In this document: positions 60,473 through 64,000 of the stretch, piece by piece | Layout of the letters: each line of letters opens with the position of its first letter | Numbering within the stretch: the stretch's first letter is position 1 | Source of the DNA: RYN-124 sp033851845 | GTDB lineage: Bacteria; Actinomycetota; Actinomycetes; Mycobacteriales; SCTD01 | Direction: 5' to 3' | Assembly (NCBI GenBank): GCA_033851845.1 | Contig: JAWWOH010000106.1 | Location: 1 to 64,000 of the forward strand | Length of the DNA stretch: 64,000 nt | Notes under the pieces: generated by a model | What the model was told of the DNA's origin: nothing | Databases searched by the model: none | What the model saw: only the letters and a program-made list of their open reading frames with translations | Program-made: the position numbers and the translations under genes

Positions 60473-60615
60473 AGCTCCTGCTCACCTCAGCGGGCGTCAG
60501 GAATGCCAGCATCCGCGACGCGCTGGTGGAGCTGCTCGGCAAACCCATCTCCGAGTCGACGGCCTTGTGCATCCCGACCGCTACCTGCCCGGGTAGCTCA
60601 CGGCTGGGCAGGTGA
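60469..60615 (+). pseudogene. Truncated peptidase E-like (S51/type 1 GATase-like) gene
   Basis: TTG 60469 overlaps the kinase stop. The first 40 codons (LKLLLTSAGVRNASIRDAL then ESTALCIPTATC) match the N-terminus of bacterial peptidase E-like proteins, which are about 200 aa and carry the catalytic Ser later. Similarity ends abruptly near 60590 and the frame stops at 60615, just before the HNH gene. It is a broken remnant, likely cut by an insertion or deletion there. Confidence 0.75.
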
Positions 60616-60662
60616 CTCCGGCTGGAGATTCCGACCAGGTAGCGAGGGCGGGCGAGCCCGCG

Positions 60663-61931
60663 TCAGCGCGGTGCGGGTGCTCTGGGTTGTGGGAGGAGCC
60701 AGGGGACGCGTAGGTCGGTGATGGTGAGCTGTTGGCGGTGCCACATGACGTGGTGTCGTCGGCACAGCAGCACCAGGTTGCCGACGTCTGTGGTGCCGCC
60801 GTCGGCGCGGGCTCTGAGGTGGTGGACGTCGCAGAACGCGGGTGGCTTGGTGCAGCCCTTGGCGACGCAGCAGCGGTCGCGGGCGGCGACCGCGCGGCGT
60901 TGGCCGGTGGTGATCTGGTCGGTCAGCGTGGTCAGGCTGATGACCTGACCATGTTCGTCGAGGACGACGCGTTCGATCTGCGCGTCGCACAGCAGCGTCT
61001 CGATCTGGGTGCGGGTCGCGGGTCCGGTCCAGGGCCCGGCGGCGCAGTCGGCACCCGGGTGCTGGTCGAGGTCGACGACGAACCCGGCCGACGGCAGGGC
61101 GTCGGTGCCGAGGGCGCGCTGCGCGGGGCTGGGCATCCGGATCGCCCACGCTGCGGAAACCACGTAGCTGACGCGCGGACGCGTTCTGCCGGCGTCGGGC
61201 AGGTCGCCATGGCGGGCGGCGAGCCGGCCGATGTCACCCAGGGCGTCGGCCCGGCGTTGCCCGGCTGAGCGTGCATCGTCGTTGCCCGCCCGGCGGGCGA
61301 GGGTCTCGATGACGGTCAGCAGGGGCTCCATGTCGGCGTCGGACAGCTCGAAGATGCCCCGCCAGGAGCCGTTGTGCTTGTTGTGGAACTGCAGGAACCG
61401 CCGATCCTCGGCCGACTCCTCCTCCGCCTCGAGAACGGGTTCGCACCAGGTCGCGATCAGGTGCCGCACGTAGTCCCGGAGCTGGTTGGGGTCGCAGCGG
61501 CGGGCGACCTCGAGCAGCTCGGGTTGGCAGGCCAGCAGCGCGGCCGGGTCGATCCTGCCGACCAGCTTGGCCAGCGCCCGGGCGTGCGCCAGGGTGATCT
61601 CGCCGTCCACCACCGCGGCCGCGACCGTGGGCAGCTCCCGCAGCGCGACCGAGGTGCGGATCTGCCCGCCGGCGGCGGTGCCGGTGCAGCCGGCCGTGTG
61701 CCGCAGCCAGGCCGCGGTCGACAGCGCGGCGCCGGCCAGGTCGGGGTCGGGGACCTGTCCGCTGCCCCGGACCTGCAGCTCACCGAGCGCCCGCGAGAGC
61801 ACCCCGTCGAGCCGGCGGCCGGCCGCTGTGGCCCGCGCGATCAGCTCCTGCAAGCCGGCGACGGGCAGCCCGCAGGGGTCGACGGCGGCCAACGCGTCGA
61901 CCTCCGCCTCGAGCGAGCCCTTCGAACACAT
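60663..61931 (-). CDS. HNH endonuclease of the DUF222/13E12 repeat family
   Basis: 422 aa. The long N-terminal DUF222-like helical part (RRLDGVLSRALGELQVRGSG, then RALAKLVGRIDP) precedes the C-terminal HNH domain: CCVAKGCTKPPAFCDVHHL and LVLLCRRHHVMWH. This family is repeated and mobile in actinobacterial genomes (REP13E12 in M. tuberculosis). ATG 61931. A short GC hairpin (60648-60661) lies just after its stop. It may be a selfish element or part of one. Confidence 0.9.
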   Translation of the reverse strand: MCSKGSLEAEVDALAAVDPCGLPVAGLQELIARATAAGRRLDGVLSRALGELQVRGSGQVPDPDLAGAALSTAAWLRHTAGCTGTAAGGQIRTSVALRELPTVAAAVVDGEITLAHARALAKLVGRIDPAALLACQPELLEVARRCDPNQLRDYVRHLIATWCEPVLEAEEESAEDRRFLQFHNKHNGSWRGIFELSDADMEPLLTVIETLARRAGNDDARSAGQRRADALGDIGRLAARHGDLPDAGRTRPRVSYVVSAAWAIRMPSPAQRALGTDALPSAGFVVDLDQHPGADCAAGPWTGPATRTQIETLLCDAQIERVVLDEHGQVISLTTLTDQITTGQRRAVAARDRCCVAKGCTKPPAFCDVHHLRARADGGTTDVGNLVLLCRRHHVMWHRQQLTITDLRVPWLLPQPRAPAPR

Positions 61932-62131
61932 GAGCGAAGACTACCTCGCCCATCGGACAATTTCCCTTATCCCGCAGGCACTTTCGCCATCTGTGGACAA
62001 GCTCAATCATCATCCACAGGGCCGGCCCGAGGGGTTGACGAACACCGCATCCGGACTGCGGCAGGGTTTCTGATCACCGCGGCGAAACTCACCGGTAACC
62101 GCGCGCCAGCCCCCGACCGACGGAGCGAACC

Positions 62132-64000
62132 GTGTCCCGCCGCACCCTGCTCGCCGTGCTCGCCTGTGCCGCCCTGACCGGCTCCGGCCTGACGGCCGTC
62201 GTACTCACCAGTGGAGCCGACAGCGCGCCGCCGGAGAGCGCGACCGTGAGCCCCGACCAGCGGTTCCTGTCGCTGACGGGAGACCGGCCGACGGAGGCCG
62301 ACAGCGGCGACGCCGCCGAGTCCGCACCCGCGGCAGTGAAGGCGGAAGCGGACTGCACCAAGGACCCCGCAACGGTCGGCACCCTCCCCAACGGCTGGTG
62401 CCTTCGCCCGGCCGGCCACAGCGTCGATGTGCTCCGCTTCCCGCTCGGGATCACGCCCACCTCGAACGGCAAGGTCGTGGTCACCTCCGACAGCGGCGGC
62501 GTACAAGGCCTGACCGCCGTGGACCAGACGACGCTCGCCACGACGCAGACGACAGCGGGCAACCTGTTCGAAGGCGTCACGGAGACCAGGGACGGACGCA
62601 TCTACGCATCGGGCGGCAACGCCAACCGTGTCTTCCGCTACCAGTGGGCCGGTCCGAAGCTGCAGAGCCAGGACCTCACGCAGGAGGCGACGTTCCCGGT
62701 CCACGGCGCCATCGACGGGGTGCTCGGCCGATCCCCGGCCGGCAACCAGGTCGTCCCGGCGATCGACGGCATCCGCGTCACCAGCTACCCGGGACAGCTG
62801 CTGACGTACGGCGACTACGTGCTGGCGGCCGGGACTCTCAGCGAGCCAAGCGACGGCGCTTGCCCGGGCAAGCGCAACGCGTGCGGTCGCGTCAGCGTCA
62901 TCGACAGCCGCACCGACTCCGTTGTCGGCCGAGCGGCCCTCGGGCTGGACCCCTACGGGCTGGCACTCGACCCCGTCCGCAGGCTGCTCTACGTCAGCAA
63001 CTGGGCCGACGAGGCCGGCCGCGGCAACGGCGTCGGCACGGTGTCGGTCGTCGACCTCAACAAGCCGACCGCCCCGAAGGAGATCAGCTTCACCAAGGTC
63101 GGCCACCACCCCTCGGCCGTGCAGCTGTCGGCCGACCGCACGAAGCTCTTCGTCGCCAACACCAACGACGACAGCCTCTCGGTCCTCGACGTCCGGGGTA
63201 CGCCGCACGTCGTCGCCACCGAGAGCGTGCGCCCCGTCGAGGGCGTGCCGGTCGGCGCCCATCCCGACGCCCTGGCCCTGAGCCCCGACGGCTCCACGCT
63301 GTTCGTCGCGCTGGCCGGCATGAACGCCATCGAGATCCGCGACGGCCGCACCGGAGCTCGCATCGCCGGTCATCCCGTCTACATCCCGACCGGCTGGTAC
63401 CCCTCAGCGCTGACCGTCACCGGCAACGCCAAGCACTACCGGGTCTGGGCCACGAACGCCAAGGGCATCGGCCCCAGCCTGGGCTACAACGGCAGCGTCT
63501 TCATCAACGGCACCCAGACCAACGGCACCCTGACCGTCGTCGACCTGCCCGTGTCGGCGCAGACGGTCAACCGCTGGACCGACACGGTCGTGAGCAACGA
63601 CAAGCTCGACGACGCCAGCGTCGACGCGTGCAAGCCGGGCCGCGGCGTGCGCATCTCGCCGGTACTGTGCCCGCCGAAGGGCAAGCAGTCCCCCATCAAG
63701 CACGTCGTGTACGTCGTCACCGAGAACAAGACGTTCGACCAGTACTTCGGCGACCTCCCGACCACGGACAACGGCTACCGCGCGGACCCGACCTTCGTCC
63801 TCTACGGCAACGACGTCACGCCCAACCACCACAAGATGGCCACTCCTTACAGCCTGGGCGACAACTTCTTCTCGGACGCCGAGGTCTCTGTCACCGGCCA
63901 CTCGTGGACGTCCGGTGCGGCGGCGACCGACCACAACGAACGCACCTGGGAAGCCGACTACGACCAGGGGATCCGCGGCAGCCACGGCAACGGCGACCCG
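62132..64000 (+). CDS. Secreted YncE-type beta-propeller fused to phosphoesterase domain (cut by window edge)
   Basis: At least 623 aa, open to the right edge. A signal peptide (RRTLLAVLACAALTGSG) precedes a YncE-like propeller with LALDPVRRLLYVSNWADE and VQLSADRTKLFVANTNDDSL repeats. The start of a phosphoesterase/acid phosphatase-like domain follows (HVVYVVTENKTFDQYFGDLP, then NNFFSDAEVS-like DNFFSDAEVSVTGHSW). These match bacterial bifunctional YncE/alkaline-phosphatase-like proteins. GTG 62132 has a CGGAG RBS. The rest is outside the window. Confidence 0.88.
   Translation, partial: MSRRTLLAVLACAALTGSGLTAVVLTSGADSAPPESATVSPDQRFLSLTGDRPTEADSGDAAESAPAAVKAEADCTKDPATVGTLPNGWCLRPAGHSVDVLRFPLGITPTSNGKVVVTSDSGGVQGLTAVDQTTLATTQTTAGNLFEGVTETRDGRIYASGGNANRVFRYQWAGPKLQSQDLTQEATFPVHGAIDGVLGRSPAGNQVVPAIDGIRVTSYPGQLLTYGDYVLAAGTLSEPSDGACPGKRNACGRVSVIDSRTDSVVGRAALGLDPYGLALDPVRRLLYVSNWADEAGRGNGVGTVSVVDLNKPTAPKEISFTKVGHHPSAVQLSADRTKLFVANTNDDSLSVLDVRGTPHVVATESVRPVEGVPVGAHPDALALSPDGSTLFVALAGMNAIEIRDGRTGARIAGHPVYIPTGWYPSALTVTGNAKHYRVWATNAKGIGPSLGYNGSVFINGTQTNGTLTVVDLPVSAQTVNRWTDTVVSNDKLDDASVDACKPGRGVRISPVLCPPKGKQSPIKHVVYVVTENKTFDQYFGDLPTTDNGYRADPTFVLYGNDVTPNHHKMATPYSLGDNFFSDAEVSVTGHSWTSGAAATDHNERTWEADYDQGIRGSHGNGDP

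Noticed and set aside
1..64000. CRISPR arrays, rRNA genes, intact insertion sequences
   Set aside because: No regularly spaced repeat array, no rRNA sequence and no transposase with terminal inverted repeats were seen.

Overview
The window is high-GC, densely packed actinomycete chromosome. The diagnostic genes are the Mpa/ARC proteasomal ATPase, mycothiol ligase MshC, a PAC2 protein, an F420-type LLM oxidoreductase, a WXG100 protein, a WS/DGAT acyltransferase and a 13E12-type HNH protein. Start codons are often GTG or TTG, and many neighbours overlap by 4 nt. I cannot name the species. From memory, the order mpa, trmI, recB-like, metH, PAC2, mshC, SCO1664, DUF3090, phosphomutase and uppP resembles the M. 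tuberculosis Rv2115c-Rv2136c neighbourhood.

Layout. 1-6.7 kb: mpa (cut by the left edge), a receiver protein, trmI, an M50 protease, a methyltransferase-like gene without a normal start, an FAH hydrolase and a RecB-like nuclease. 6.8-12.4 kb: a MacB/FtsX-type ABC exporter, a class II aldolase, a DinB-like protein and a HAD phosphatase. 12.4-15.9 kb: metH, interrupted by an in-frame TAA that separates the last 107 codons of its activation domain. 16-22.7 kb: USP, PAC2, WXG100, mshC, a secreted zincin, a membrane protein, and the SCO1664/DUF3090/phosphomutase set. 22.7-26.6 kb: a damaged secreted-protein gene and a tightly coupled operon (LLM oxidoreductase, UppP, CorA, channel-like protein). 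26.6-33.9 kb: aldo-keto reductase, RecD2-like helicase, DUF5703, a PQQ-propeller protein, WS/DGAT and an M20 peptidase.

33.95-37.5 kb: tRNA-Leu(GAG) followed by a small island. The last 22 bp of the tRNA region recur perfectly at 37483-37504, so the segment is bounded by att-like repeats 3,464 bp apart. It carries a P-loop ATPase resembling the Sll1717 family, the C-terminal stump of a tyrosine integrase, a frameshifted winged-HTH gene and a zinc-ribbon/TM protein. This is the best candidate for a poorly described system: a degenerate mini-island whose only large intact gene is a possible defence-type ATPase.

37.5-49.3 kb is an envelope and signalling region: a small secreted protein, a phospholipase-D-like enzyme, and an OmpR-type two-component pair divergent from a LolA-like protein plus ABC-2 exporter. 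An 11-bp-phased direct repeat lies between the divergent units. A second four-gene transporter operon (lipoprotein, two ATPases, FtsX permease) follows. 49.3-64 kb holds acetyltransferases, two tandem cyclic-nucleotide-binding proteins, lipoproteins, an SNase/Excalibur protein, a secreted GH92 glycosidase, a FAD oxidoreductase, a BNR-repeat protein, an isochorismatase/kinase pair, a peptidase-E fragment beside the HNH gene, and a YncE/phosphoesterase cut by the right edge.

Several host genes look damaged by single-base changes: metH (substitution), the methyltransferase-like gene, the SCO1664 gene and the secreted protein at 22.7 kb (short homopolymer indels). The sequence alone cannot separate gene decay from sequencing error.
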